Shown here one piece after another: positions 46,855 through 57,050 of a stretch of 64,000 bases of DNA. Position 1 is the first letter of the stretch. Each line of letters starts with the position of its first letter. A model generated the notes under the pieces. The model did not search any database. It saw only the letters and a program-made list of their open reading frames with translations, and was not told the DNA's origin. The position numbers and the translations under genes are program-made. Source of the stretch: Juglans regia (Eukaryota > Streptophyta > Magnoliopsida > Fagales > Juglandaceae); assembly GCF_001411555.2 (NCBI RefSeq), contig NC_049909.1:14008686-14072685 (forward strand), written 5' to 3'.

Positions 46855-47900
46855 GGATATTATAGTCCAGGAAATTTGTACTACCTGCCATTTATAATGC
46901 ATTCAAATGCATATCCAAATTCATATACCTACACATGGGTAGCCAGGTAAATTATTTTCTAACTTTATAAATTTTTTTTCTCTAACGTGCATTTGAGTTG
47001 TTCTAACATAGTGCCTAATTACAGCCCCCATCAATGCCACATTTTGGAACAACGATCATCTACGCTCTGCCAAGTAATATGGAGGAGTCAGGCCAAGTTC
47101 AACAAAAGATCTAGGTAAATTAATTACTAACTTTTTAATTTCTTTTTCTTGCATGCATCTGAACAGTTCTAACATCGTGCCTAATTACAACCCCATCAAT
47201 GCCACATTTTGGAACAACGATCATCTACCCTCCATTGAGTAATGCGGAGGAGTCAGGTCGAATTCAACAAATGATCCAAGTAGATTATTTTTTTACTTTT
47301 TAATTTTTTTTCTTACGTGCATTTGAGCCGTTCTAACATAGTGCCTAATTACAGTCCCCATCAATGCCACATTTTGGAACAACGATCATCTACCCTCTGT
47401 TGAGTAATGCGGAGAAGTCGGGCCGAGTTCAACAAACGATCCAGGTAGATTACTTTCTAACATTTTAATTTTTTTTCTTACGTGCATTTGAGCAGTTCTA
47501 ACACCATGCTTAATTACAGCCCCCATCAATGCCACATTGGAACAACGATCATCTACCCTCCGTCGAGTAATGCGGAGGAGTCGGGTCGAGTTCAACAAAT
47601 GATCCACGTAGATTATTTTCTAACTTTTTAATTTTTTTTTTCTTACATGCATTTGAGTTGTTCTAACATAGTGCCTAAATATAGCCCCCATCAATGCCAC
47701 ATTTTGGAACAACGATAATTTACCCTTCGTTGAGTAATACGGAGGAGTCGGGCTGAGTTCAACAAACGATCCACATAGATTACTTTCTAACATTGTAATT
47801 ATTTTTTCTTACGTGCATTTGAGCAATTCTAACATCGTGCCTAATCACAGCCGCCATTAGTGCCATGCCTTCCATCGAGTATTTCAGAGGAGTTGAGAAG
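46855..47900 (+). repeat. Tandem array of duplicated 90-bp exons (period about 165 bp)
   Basis: After an exon-like 46855-46946 (GYYSPGNLYYLPF, then GT donor), a unit of about 165 bp repeats six times. Each has an AG acceptor (TAATTACAG), a 90-bp open block reading PPSMPHFGTTIIYPPLSN..ESGRVQQ, a GT donor (CCAG|GTAGATT) and a T-rich intron. Exon starts: 47025, about 47190, 47355, 47520, 47685 and 47851 (the last degenerate). Ninety bases keep the frame, so repeated inclusion would extend a Pro-rich repeat protein. Some copies have lost acceptors, donors or gained stops (e.g. CTAG at 47111-47114). Family not recognised. Confidence 0.72.
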
Positions 47901-48109
47901 ATCAGAAAAGACCCCTTAGCTCACAAATACTTAGTTTTCTGCGTCATTTAGATCTGAAAGTGAAAATTTTTTTGGAGGGACATCACGCACGACTGATCAA
48001 AGTATTCAATTGAGTAATGATATCACACTTTTAACCCGATTAGTTTGACATCCAGTGTATGTATATAATATAAATGCTAATCCTAAGAGTACATTTTCAT
48101 TGTCAAAAA

Positions 48110-50438
48110 CTTCATTGGACGTAGAGGCAGAGGCCGATGAGATTAATGAAGTATCAGATATTGATGACTGAGTTGAGGAGCCCAAACCTGGTATGAAGTT
48201 TTCCACTGATCAAGAGTTTATGGCCTATTATAAGCGATATGCCAAGCAACAAGATTTTGATGTTATAACACAAAGTACGAAGAAAGAGGCAGATGTGTGA
48301 AGTATCTGACAATTGGGTGTGTGTGAAGTGGTAAGTACCATCCTGGCCATAATAATATTGAGGTCACGACCAACGATTAAAACAAATTGCAAGGTGATGA
48401 TAAATGCTCACTTGGTGAAGGGTGTATGGGTGGTAATCACTGTTGAGATTGGCCATAATCATAGTACTGTCAGTCCATAAAAGTCTAAATTTTTTAGATC
48501 GCATAAGAATTTAGATGAATACAGTCAAAATATGTTCAATTTGAATGATAGAATAGGTATTCGAATGAACAAGAATTTCGGCGCACTTGTTATTGATGTG
48601 GGGAGGGGGGGTTTGAGAATATTGATTTTCAAGAAAAAGACTGTCAAAGTTTTATTGATAAAGCCAGCCACTGAAGGTTGGGTAAAAGAGGTGGCGAAGC
48701 ATTTATTGCGTACTTTAAGAGGATGAGGTTGATGAATGATGGTTTTGTTTATATCATTGATGTGGATGAGGAGTTGAGACTCAGAAATGTTTTCTGGGCT
48801 GACGCACGAAGTAGAGTAGCGTATGAATATTTTGGATATGTTATCACCTTCGATACAACATACTTAACAAATAGATATGGTATGCCGTTTGCTCTCTTTG
48901 TTGGTGTGTATATACCATCATGGGCAATCTATACTATTAGGGGCTGGCTTGATTTCAAGTGAGGACACTTATACTTTTGTGTGGTTGTTTCGAGCGTGGT
49001 TGCAGTGCATGGATGGTTGGGCTCCAAAAGCGATTATAACAAACCAAGGCAGAGCAATGAAGAGTGCTATTGCGTTGGTATTCCCAGACACTCATCATAG
49101 ATATTGTCTATGACATATAATGCAGAAACTACCCGAGAAATTGGGATCCCACTCCCAATTCAATGCAGGGTTGAAGACTTCCATCCAGAGTGCCCTATAT
49201 GATTCACAGACATACACAGAATTTGAGGAGAAGTGGGGGCAACTTATTCAGAAGTATGACCTTGGTGATAATGCATGACTGCAATGGTTGTACAACGAGA
49301 GGTCGTTTTTGGTACCGATTTACTTAAAATATGTCTTTTGGGCTGATATGAGCACTACACAACAGTTTGAAAGCATGAATGCTTTCTTCGATGGGTTTGT
49401 GCATTTTAGTACGACGTTGAAAGAATTCGTCGATTAGTTTGACAATGCTTTGAGGAAGAAGGTGGAGGTCGAGTCGACAGTTGATTTGAATTCATGCAAC
49501 CAAAGCATCCCTTGTTGATCCTCATTCCGCATTGAGAGGTAGTTTCAAGCGTTGTATACAAATGCGAAGTTTAAAGAGGCCCAAAAAGAGGTATGAGGGA
49601 TGATTTTATGTAATTGCATACCTATCAGCAAACAGGGTTGCATTTCCACCTTTGATGTCTTGAATGAAATTACCAAGGATGATAACCATGTCAAACGTGT
49701 CCAATACTCAGTTTACTATAACGAGGAGTGTGAAGTGAAATGCACATGTGCATTGTTTGAAATGCGGGGGATTCTCTGTAGGCATACATTGAAAGTTTGT
49801 CAGATGAAAAACATTCATGTGTTACTGGAGAAGTACGTCTTGGATTGATGGAGGAAGGACTTAAAGAGGAGATACACAGTAGTCAAAAGTAGTTACGATG
49901 ACTTGCGAAGCAATGCAGATTCACAGAGGTATGAGCTTGTGGTGAAACGATGTCTAAAATTAGCGACCCGTGTATCCCCAAATGATGACCATGTTAATGC
50001 ATTCATGCTTCATTTGGATGACTTTGAGAATAAATTTAAAGGATTAACACTTAAGTCCAGTTCAACCAATGTAAAAGAGAATGTGGTCATGGACAAGGGT
50101 AAGAAAATATTAAGCCTACACATTGCCCGAGGGAAAGGGAGGCCGCCAACGAAAAGAAAGGCTCTGCCTATGGAGAAGGCTGTGATGAAGAGAAAGAAGA
50201 AACAAGTAATAATTTTTTTTTCATATTAATTCTATATTTATTGGATTGCATTCATATTCCTTTCTAATAGATGTGTATATCTTTTAAATAGACTTGCAGA
50301 AAAATATTTGATGATGAATCACATCATAGTGAGGTATTGGAAGTTCAAGTTGGTGCTAATGTCGATCAACGTGATACTAATGTCGATAAACTTGGTTCTA
50401 ATGTTGTTGGAACACAATGTGGTATTGTCACACAATGA
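48110..50438 (+). pseudogene. FAR1/MURA-type MULE transposase pseudogene
   Basis: Order: acidic N-terminus; FAR1 DNA-binding domain (PKPGMKFSTDQEFMAYYKRYAKQ, cut by stops near 48297); transposase core (LRNVFWADARSR, VITFDTTYLTN, GAGLISSEDTYTFVWLF); SWIM zinc finger (CEVKCTCALFEMRGILCRH, intact C-x-C...C-x-H); then a basic GRPPTKRK AT-hook-like tail and a spliced last exon after CTTGCAG (about 50298). The core's usual IITDQ reads IITNQ, so a likely catalytic Asp is lost. A frameshift near 48910 and stops replacing Trp, Trp and Gln (near 49110, 49277, 49437) confirm decay. Host FRS proteins share this architecture, but the TIRs and TSD show a transposon gene. Confidence 0.9.
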
Positions 50439-50904
50439 ACACCATTGGGCAATGAGGACGTGTGAGGTCGTGGTTGTTATTTATTAACTTGTTGTATTTT
50501 GATTCTTGTGATGAAATGTTGTAAAGAATGTTATTGCGAAGTTGTAGTTTGTTGTAGTTTGGGTGTTGTGATGAAATATGTTGTAAGTGTGAGATTGTTT
50601 AATTTAAATCTTATAATTTATTGTAAAGAATGTTATTTGTAAGTTGTAGCTGCCAGGAAGGTTGTGTGGGTTAGTTGGCTGATTGGGAGATCAGAATAAG
50701 AAAGATTTTTTTTATATAAGGTTAGAGTAATAAACTTTCTTACATAGATTCTGCAAGTAAACAAAATATAAAAGGAATATAAAAAGAATGACTTGAGAAA
50801 TACGTCTATAGTCCAAACCAACCACATAATCAAATTAGCAATATATGTAAGATACTTAGTCCAAACCATCCATTTACAATTAACAGTAACAGATACATCT
50901 ATCG
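50439..50904. other. Transposase 3' flank, no gene seen
   Basis: T- and G-rich 'TTGTAGTTTG.GTGTTGTGATGAAAT' is imperfectly repeated (about 50484-50640), probably 3' UTR. The rest is AT-rich and lies between convergent genes (transposase + and GRF gene -). Confidence 0.5.
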
Positions 50905-51417
50905 TCAAAACCAACAAAAAACTGTTACAATCGATAACACCCAGCACATACACAATAATATACGTGCACATCTATTCTCTACAATCTGCTTTTTAATTTT
51001 CTCCTCTTGCTTGTGAATAATAGCATTATCTTTCTCAATTAGTTTATTTTTCTTTTTTTGAACTTCATAGTCGCGCAACAATAAATCATCCTTCCTTTTT
51101 CGAACTGCATTCTCTCTTGTTAAAATTTTCTCATTTACCAGTTGAAGTATACCTGCTCATATGAAGAATTGACATCTTGCTTCTCCCTGCATACAATTTG
51201 ACAATTTCATCCTTTAAATATGACAAGTTAAAAAGTAATACAAAAATATGATAAAACAAATATGCTATACCGTGTTATACTTCGGGCATGTATAAAATTT
51301 TCTTCCAGGATTTTTGCTAGTTTGGGAGGTCTTTAATGGGGCTTTCAAGCCACACCAAAAGGTTGGTGATTCTATTTGAAACGCATCAACTACTTTGGAT
51401 GATTGACTCGATCCCAT
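50905..51417 (-). pseudogene. GRF zinc-finger / coiled-coil / transmembrane protein of the MULE
   Basis: Two exons in one frame: 51417-51271 (49 codons, from ATG) and 51186-50905, with GT..AG intron 51270-51187. Exon 1 reads FWCGLKAPLKTS..SKNPGRKFYTCPKYN and exon 2 begins GEARCQFF, the plant GRF zinc finger (CxCG...NPGR.F..C...C.FF.W). The first Cys is Phe here, and the final Trp is a TGA (51157-51159). Then comes a Lys/Glu-rich coiled coil (about residues 68-115) and a hydrophobic C-terminal helix (ILLCMCWVLSIVTVFCWF). About 142 codons. The function of this architecture is unknown to me. It probably was a second MULE protein; one stop and one lost ligand suggest recent decay. Confidence 0.75.
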
Positions 51418-51586
51418 AGGTGATCTGACTGAGGACCCTTGTTGAAAAGAAATGCAACCAAAATGAGGACCTATAATTTGAAGAACACAAGTATATGAGT
51501 GTGAGATGGAACATTGGTTAGTGAAACATATCTACAACAATAAATGGGAAATGGGAAGCAAAGAATACAGGAAGAAGCATTAGCAT

Positions 51587-51941
51587 AACTACAACGCAGG
51601 AGCAACCAACAACCTTTCTCGCTTTCCCTTCAAAATCAATTTTGCACAAACCAGCCTGCTCTCCAAGAGTTTTAGCACTAGGCACTGTCATTAATTTGAC
51701 ACTGTGATCGGCACAAAGAGCCTTCACCAGTTTGACACAATCTGGCTGGTCGCAATCCTCAGCTAGCACATAGAGCTGTGCAGCATGCTTTTCAATCACC
51801 TTGGCACCTACATGCAACCCTCGTGCAAGCCCACCATGAGCACTTCCTCAGCACAAGCTGCAAGGCAGTCGTGATATCCATGGTTTCACCCAAAGGTGCA
51901 GGTGTAGTCTCAGTTGCAACAGAACCTTCTTCTCCCGACAT
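51587..51941 (-). pseudogene. RPS12: Cytosolic ribosomal protein eS12 (RPS12) copy captured in the MULE
   Basis: On the minus strand it starts MSGEEGSVATETTPAPLGE at 51941 and follows eS12 (L7Ae superfamily, 40S subunit) through [11 protein letters not shown] 5-bp deletion near 51840 breaks the frame, then [42 protein letters not shown] and [10 protein letters not shown] read on. The last about 20 residues (usually KDYGEE..) are missing; sequence after VVV looks like intron. Family length is about 140 residues, about 118 remain. It lies head-to-tail 170 bp upstream of the GRF gene, so it may have supplied promoter and leader. Absence of introns in the retained part against an intron-like end leaves retrocopy or DNA capture open. 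Confidence 0.9.
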
Positions 51942-52822
51942 TTGTGGTTGATGGCCAGAAAATATGTCGCTTTCCTTGAAGAGAGAGTTATACAGATTTG
52001 CACTAAGATGTACACGCGAAGGAAATAGGGAATGATTGCACCCAAGTCTTATCTCTTTCTCATCTTATGGTCTATCTGAATATCTTCTACATCATCCCAG
52101 CTTCATGCATTAAACTGAAAAGAAGTGTGAGGCTATGATCCAAAACTAATGCAAATCAACTTCAATTGAAATAAGAGATTGCACTAATACCACAAGCAGC
52201 AAGATAGTTATGTGCTTGTGCATCACAATCTTTAACACACTGAAAGACCATTCAACTTCAGAAACCATGAAGGAAATTGTTGATCTGCCCTTCCTCCAAA
52301 ATATCTTCGTTGTTGAACTTATAAGCTATCCTCATTCGCATGACAAGAGATTTTTGAAAATAAAATCAACTTTGTAATTTTTATTATCCAGCATCTCATA
52401 CACAAACAATGGTGAAAATTCCTTAAGATATGGTTCAGTAGAACAATACAAGCCATAGGATCCCTAGCCACATGAAGAAAAAAAAGTCATGATACCCAAC
52501 ACCAAGTAGTAGGACAATGTCTTAGTTCAGTAGAGCTTATTGGACTCCACAGACAAGTAATAAACACCACGAAACCCCCAACTGCAATAGACTCCATCAG
52601 CTCCACTACAGTACACTGAACAATGGTACTCCTCACAACTATAATCAAATCACAGTTAATTTTCTAAGCGCCCCTTTTAATTTTTTATTACGGACACAAC
52701 TCTAGCCAATAGAAACATACTCATAAACTAGAATGCATTATGTCAGCAAACTTAGACATAGTGAAATCTGAAGCAAAAATAAACCTGCATTCCACTAATC
52801 TATTATGATGGTTTCCACATCT

Positions 52823-52866
<44 letters not shown>

Positions 52867-52934
52867 GCACAACCAAAACAATCCTTCAAATAGCTTACAG
52901 GCACATCCAAAACAATCCTTCTATATTACTTTGT
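51942..52934. other. MULE interior upstream of eS12, no gene seen
   Basis: On the minus strand this would be the eS12 5' flank: leader-like CT-rich DNA near 51960-52000, then AT-rich sequence with only short frames, and a (GA)n microsatellite at 52831-52861. It may contain the captured eS12 promoter, but no element can be pinpointed. Confidence 0.4.
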
Positions 52935-53138
52935 TTTTTAGTATTGCTGTGGTGAGTACTGCAAAGAAAAAAAATCTAAATCCTTCTATCTCAAGCATCA
53001 ATAGTTTAATCCACCTCTAGCTTCCATATTACAGAGAAAAAAAATCAAATTCTTCTATATAAAGCTACGATTTTGTATTTGAGGAAAATCCAAACATATA
53101 AATCTGTCATGTTTTAAAAATAACACGGCCATGTACAA

Positions 53139-53185
<47 letters not shown>

Positions 53186-53412
53186 CTTGGAGTCATCGAC
53201 GGTGCCTTGTGAATGATGTAGGTGATGGTGGGCAGAGGAGGTTCTGTGAGGGAAGGGAAAAGCTTTGAATGGTATTTTGGGGTGATTTGGGATTTTGGGT
53301 GGAGGGGGGGGTTCTGGGTAAAACGCACTTTTTGAAAAAAATAATTAAAATAAATCTACCTCACCCGGGTGTATGTTGTTGAAGAAAAAATGGCCTAAGA
53401 GTAGAATTACTC
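52935..53412 (-). repeat. Right TIR of the MULE
   Basis: Inverted partner of 45784-46240, ending TAGAATTACTC. Includes a (GT)n/(GA)n microsatellite at 53139-53182 at the place of the (CT)n of the left TIR. TIR divergence is visible but moderate, with small indels such as the 9-10 bp near 53388-53400. Confidence 0.88.
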
Positions 53413-53749
53413 TTTTAAATTTGCTAGTGCATATTTTGTATAAGTTGTAGTATAGTAGGGTTACCCTTTTCTAGATTGCATTTACAATACAAGTCTTACA
53501 CTTAAGCAATGTGAGACTCTTGTATTGTCTTGAAAATTTATAAAAGGGTCGCTCTACTACACTACAACTTACACAAAATATTAAGAAAAAGTTATACTTA
53601 ACACATATTACTATATTTGTATATAGTATAAATAATATAATAAAATATATAAGTGCGGGGTGGGAAATGCAGGGCTGCCCCTGCCCCCACTAGGGGGGCT
53701 GGATGCGGGTGCGGGGAATCAGGATGCGGGGCCCTGCTGCCCACCCCTA

Positions 53750-54216
53750 CTAGTCTCGCCAAAATGCTTAGAAAATACCCAACTGTGATGCACACACTGC
53801 TGTCGAGTTTGTTAGGGCACATGGTTTTAGTGATAAGCAAATAACAACTTTGACGATGAAGCATCCCTCATTGTATACGTTTAGTGCTCACAAGATTTTT
53901 AAGCCAACATTGGAGTTTTTCAAATTGTTAGGTTTTTTAGATTTTGAAATTGCAAAGCTTATATTTGCAGCACCTTATGTTCTGGCAAGGAGCCTCGGAA
54001 AGCAAATCATTCCCTTTGTTCAAGAGTTTATGCGGAGTATTTAGAACAAACAATGTACAGAGGATACAACCCAACATCAATATGATAGTAACCCATGGTG
54101 TTCCCCAGTCTTTAGTTTTGAAACTCTTCTTTTCTAAATCAAGTTCACTGCTTATGTGTAGCAATCGATTTAGTGAGATTGGTAGTGAAGTTATGGAATT
54201 GGGTTTTGATTTCAAT
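53750..54216 (+). pseudogene. mTERF pseudogene C, part 2 (middle)
   Basis: Continues exactly where part 1 stops once one CTAGTCTC copy is removed: GCCAAAATGCTTAGAAAATACCC matches A and D. Recognisable repeats: FVRAHGFSDKQI-like, FFKLLGFLDFEIAKL, HGVPQSLVLKLFF, SEIGSEVMELGFDF. It carries deletions (12 bp near 53783, about 50 bp near 54037) and frameshifts. Interrupted at TCAAT (54212-54216) by the LTR element. Confidence 0.9.
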
Positions 54217-54798
54217 TGTTAATACCTTAATTTGTACAATAGACTGGAAGGGAAGAAAGAATCACCCCCACCCCACGATGATGATTCGGGCTTCGATACA
54301 GTATTCTTCGCGTTTATCCATAAAATACGTAATAAATAAGGAAATAAAAATAAATATAGAGAGACACATGAATTCACGTGGTTCGGCATAAAAGCCTACA
54401 TCCATGGGTTTTTTTTTTGGATGAAATCCACTATAATGAGTATTTTACAATCTCTTATGGCCTCACATATCTCACAATACATTGAAAAAATTTAGGAGAG
54501 ATCCTTTGGAGTCGCTATGTGTGGTAGAGTTTGGCGTATGGAGCTTATGTGGAGTTCTTTAGATTTGTGGGGGATCTCCTCCATATATAAAGGTCTATTT
54601 TCTTAGAGTGATTGAGTCAAACTTGCCTTGTGAAACCTTTTCCTTTTAGAAGTATGAGCATCTTTCCTTTTAGGAGTCTGTGTCTTTCCTCTTAGGAGTT
54701 TGAGTAAACTTGTCCTATCTGTTCATAGTTTGATCTCTTAACTTGATTTTTGGTTTTATCTCAATGCTAAATTATAGGATGCGAATTTGACCCATACA
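54217..54798 (+). repeat. 5' LTR
   Basis: TG...CA-bounded. Shares 'CCATAAAATACGTAATAAATAAG' type blocks and the 'AGATCCTTTGGAGTCG.TATGTGT' segment with the 3' LTR. Confidence 0.85.
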
Positions 54799-54971
54799 GA
54801 TGCCTGCGATTCTTAAGGGCGAGTTGCTAGACAAGAAGGCCTTGAGAATCTTTCAAGTCAATAATCTGCAGAATAAATTTTGAAAATTGGTCACTGATTT
54901 CCTGTTTGGTCCTTGATTTTCTGTTTGTTTTGTGCTAAGTGGTGAAAAGCTCAACTTGGAGAGATAGACGG

Positions 54972-55121
54972 GAGATGTACTCGACCACATTAGGTATGAG
55001 CACAAAGCTCTGCTTGGGTGGGAGATGTACTCGACTGCATTAGGGGCGAGCGTGGTGCTCGATTTTGGCAGGAAATGTACTCGACTGCCTTAGGTGTAAG
55101 CGTGAAGCTCGATTTTGAGTT
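54972..55121 (+). repeat. Three 50-bp tandem repeats
   Basis: GAGATGTACTCGAC starts at 54972 and 55022 and GAAATGTACTCGAC at 55072, an exact 50-bp period. Each unit continues with CATTAGG/CCTTAGG and GAGC or AAGCTC motifs. It lies in the 5' internal region of the LTR element, where packaging or leader sequence would be. Confidence 0.85.
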
Positions 55122-55410
55122 TGTTTATTTGTGTAAATGTTTGCCTAGAGAGATTGTTTAGTGTCGGCAAAGACTGCATATTTCCATGATTGATTTTTCA
55201 TGTGTATTTTTGTGATCATTTTTGCTTTTGTTGGTAGTAGTGAATTTTCTACCCCCTTAGTGTAAATTGTTGTTGGTGTTCTCATTCTGTTGTTTATTAG
55301 TAGTAACCTGCACTTAGGCGGTTAGGAAACCCGTCGACTCCCTAGGTCCACATTAGGCAATTATCGAGCCCTTTTGTTCTCGAAGGAAGTCCGTGCAATG
55401 CGGTTGTGGA

Positions 55411-56010
55411 TAGGGGTGATAAACGGTCCGGTCGGTCCGACCGGACCGAGACTTAGACCGGTCCGGTCCATATTTTAGAGGACCGAAAACATTCGGTCCG
55501 GTCCACGGTCCACGGTTTTTTCAGACCGGACTGGACCGGACCTGACTGAATGAAAAAAAAATATTTTTTATATATATTTTATATATAATAATTGTACAAT
55601 TAACAATATAAATTTTTAAATATATTATTAATACTTGTTAATATTCTATAAATTAACAATATTTTATATATATCTTCATCTAACCTATCACTATTAACAA
55701 TATAAAATTTTAAATATGCTATTAACACTTGTTAATATTCTATGAATTAATAAATATATAATATCAATTAGTTAATTATATAGTAATTATATAAATTAAT
55801 AATATAATTTTCATCTAATTTAATATTATTGACCATATAAAATATTTTTTTATTGAGTTTGTTATATAATCCACATTAATAAATCACTTAATTTAATTTA
55901 GTATTTTAAATAATTTTTTTATTAATTATTTAAAAAATTAAAAAAAAAAAAAGAAAAAGGCCGGACCGACTGGGCACCCACAACTAGGGCTGCAAACGGT
56001 CCGGTCCGGA
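55411..56010. mobile_element. hAT-type MITE, GGTCCGG family, with inverted right terminus
   Basis: Left end TAGGGGTGATAAACGGTCCG after GTTGTGGA (55403-55410). The interior is almost the same as that of 18953-19617. The right terminus and its target duplication are present but in reversed orientation: 55977-55984 CCCACAAC then TAGGGCTGCAAACGGTCCG, i.e. the last about 40 bp (55971-56010) are flipped. Confidence 0.78.
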
Positions 56011-56860
56011 CCACATGTCGCCGTGTAGTCGTCTGCAAGAAAACTTGGTGTGGCTCTTCTCGGTATTCCAGACACCTGTCGACAGTGACTCCATTCCTAC
56101 TGGTGGTCTGGCAGCTCATGGCCATCTTGGTGTGGCTCTTCCCTGCACTCTAGTCATCGTCGACAGTGACTCCATTCCATCACGAACAGGCAAGATCTCC
56201 TCGCGCCGGTGATAGAAGATGGTGTGAGCAACAGTTGACACCAAGCACAAACGCTTAGTTTTTGTGGATCTACGACAGCGTGTGTCCTCTGCCTGCACTA
56301 ATTCCAGCGGGAACAGCTTCCGTGGTCGTGGACCATCTCGCCGGTGACATGGAGGTCCAACAGTGAGGGTGGTGGCTAGCGGTGGTAGAGGATCACTGTG
56401 ATGGTGAAAGAGGCCGGTGGCGGTCGCTAGCTAGCGAGTTTCCGGTGGGTGAAGCTGCACACAGTGTGCATCGCGCATAAATCCACTACCTGCCTCCATT
56501 CGTTGGCTCTGGTCATGCTAACAGGATTGAAGCACCGCGCCAGCAGCAAACAACACCAACAAGCCTAGTCGTGGCTAGCAGTGGTCATAATAGCCCCTAG
56601 GCAGCTAATGTGTGATCTCCTGCTCCTTATCGGGTTCCTAGCAGTGAGATATCGGTAGGAAACCCCCGTCAGCTTTGTTCTAGTTCCTGGCAGGATTGTG
56701 CAGCGCCACACACGAAGGTGGTGGACAGCAACTCCGCCATGCATGGTGACGCTTGAAAGGGTTGTGCAGGTGCACAAGGCCATGCACGAGCACGTAACGT
56801 GCATGGCATACATCGCCAAGTGCTTGGTGCACGTTTATAGTGCACCCCCTTCCTAGTCCC
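56011..56860. other. GC-rich interior block of the LTR element, unrecognised
   Basis: Markedly higher GC than anything around it. Contains an imperfect tandem pair with 82-bp period (CTTGGTGTGGCTCTTC at 56044 and 56126; GTCGACAGTGACTCCATTCC in each). Open frames of up to about 84 codons occur on both strands but none has a recognisable motif. It could be a captured host fragment. A (TA)n run follows at 56861-56878. Confidence 0.45.
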
Positions 56861-57050
56861 TATATATATATATATATATGTTTATATGTATATGTTCTAA
56901 TTGAGTGATAGTATTGGCGAAATAAAATAATAAGTGCAAGTTTGAGGAACTTATCTGATATTTTCGAGAGAAGATCTCGTGAACCAGAGAATCATCCTCC
57001 TACCGTTATCGGAAATAATGAAAAAGTTGAATTCGATAGACGGTGCAAAT

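Larger units (their letters stand above)
45784..53412. mobile_element. Autonomous-type MULE with long TIRs and 9-bp target duplication
   Basis: Exact 9-bp duplication TTTTAAATT (45775-45783, 53413-53421). Termini GAGTAATTCTA and TAGAATTACTC match perfectly, and the TIRs remain alignable for about 460-480 bp. The 7.6 kb inside carry, left to right, an exon array (46855-47900, +), a FAR1/MURA transposase pseudogene (48110-50438, +), a GRF-zinc-finger protein gene (50905-51417, -) and an eS12 gene copy (51587-51941, -). Transposase decay means it is now immobile on its own. Confidence 0.92.
45586..53749. mobile_element. hAT-type element inserted in mTERF C, itself split by a MULE
   Basis: Exact 8-bp target duplication CTAGTCTC (45578-45585 and 53750-53757). 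Left end TAAGGGTGCTACC; right end in reverse complement TAGGGGTGGGCAGC. Removing the MULE and its duplication leaves about 530 bp (45586-45783 plus 53422-53749). The right part also holds a small fold-back (53428-53582: AAGTTGTAGTATAGTAG / CTACTACACTACAACTT). A similar terminus (TAGGGGTGCTACCCG) starts at 63712. Non-coding. Confidence 0.88.

Noticed and set aside
47025..47900. CRISPR-like array
   Set aside because: Units are whole 165-bp repeats with conserved 'spacers', eukaryotic splice signals and a plant transposon context.
48110..50438. A domesticated host FAR1-RELATED SEQUENCE gene
   Set aside because: It lies inside matching TIRs with a 9-bp target duplication and carries several nonsense changes, so it is a transposon gene.
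45584..53760. A single 8-kb autonomous hAT element
   Set aside because: No hAT transposase (no BED finger or hATC region) is present; the interior is a MULE with its own TIRs and TSD.
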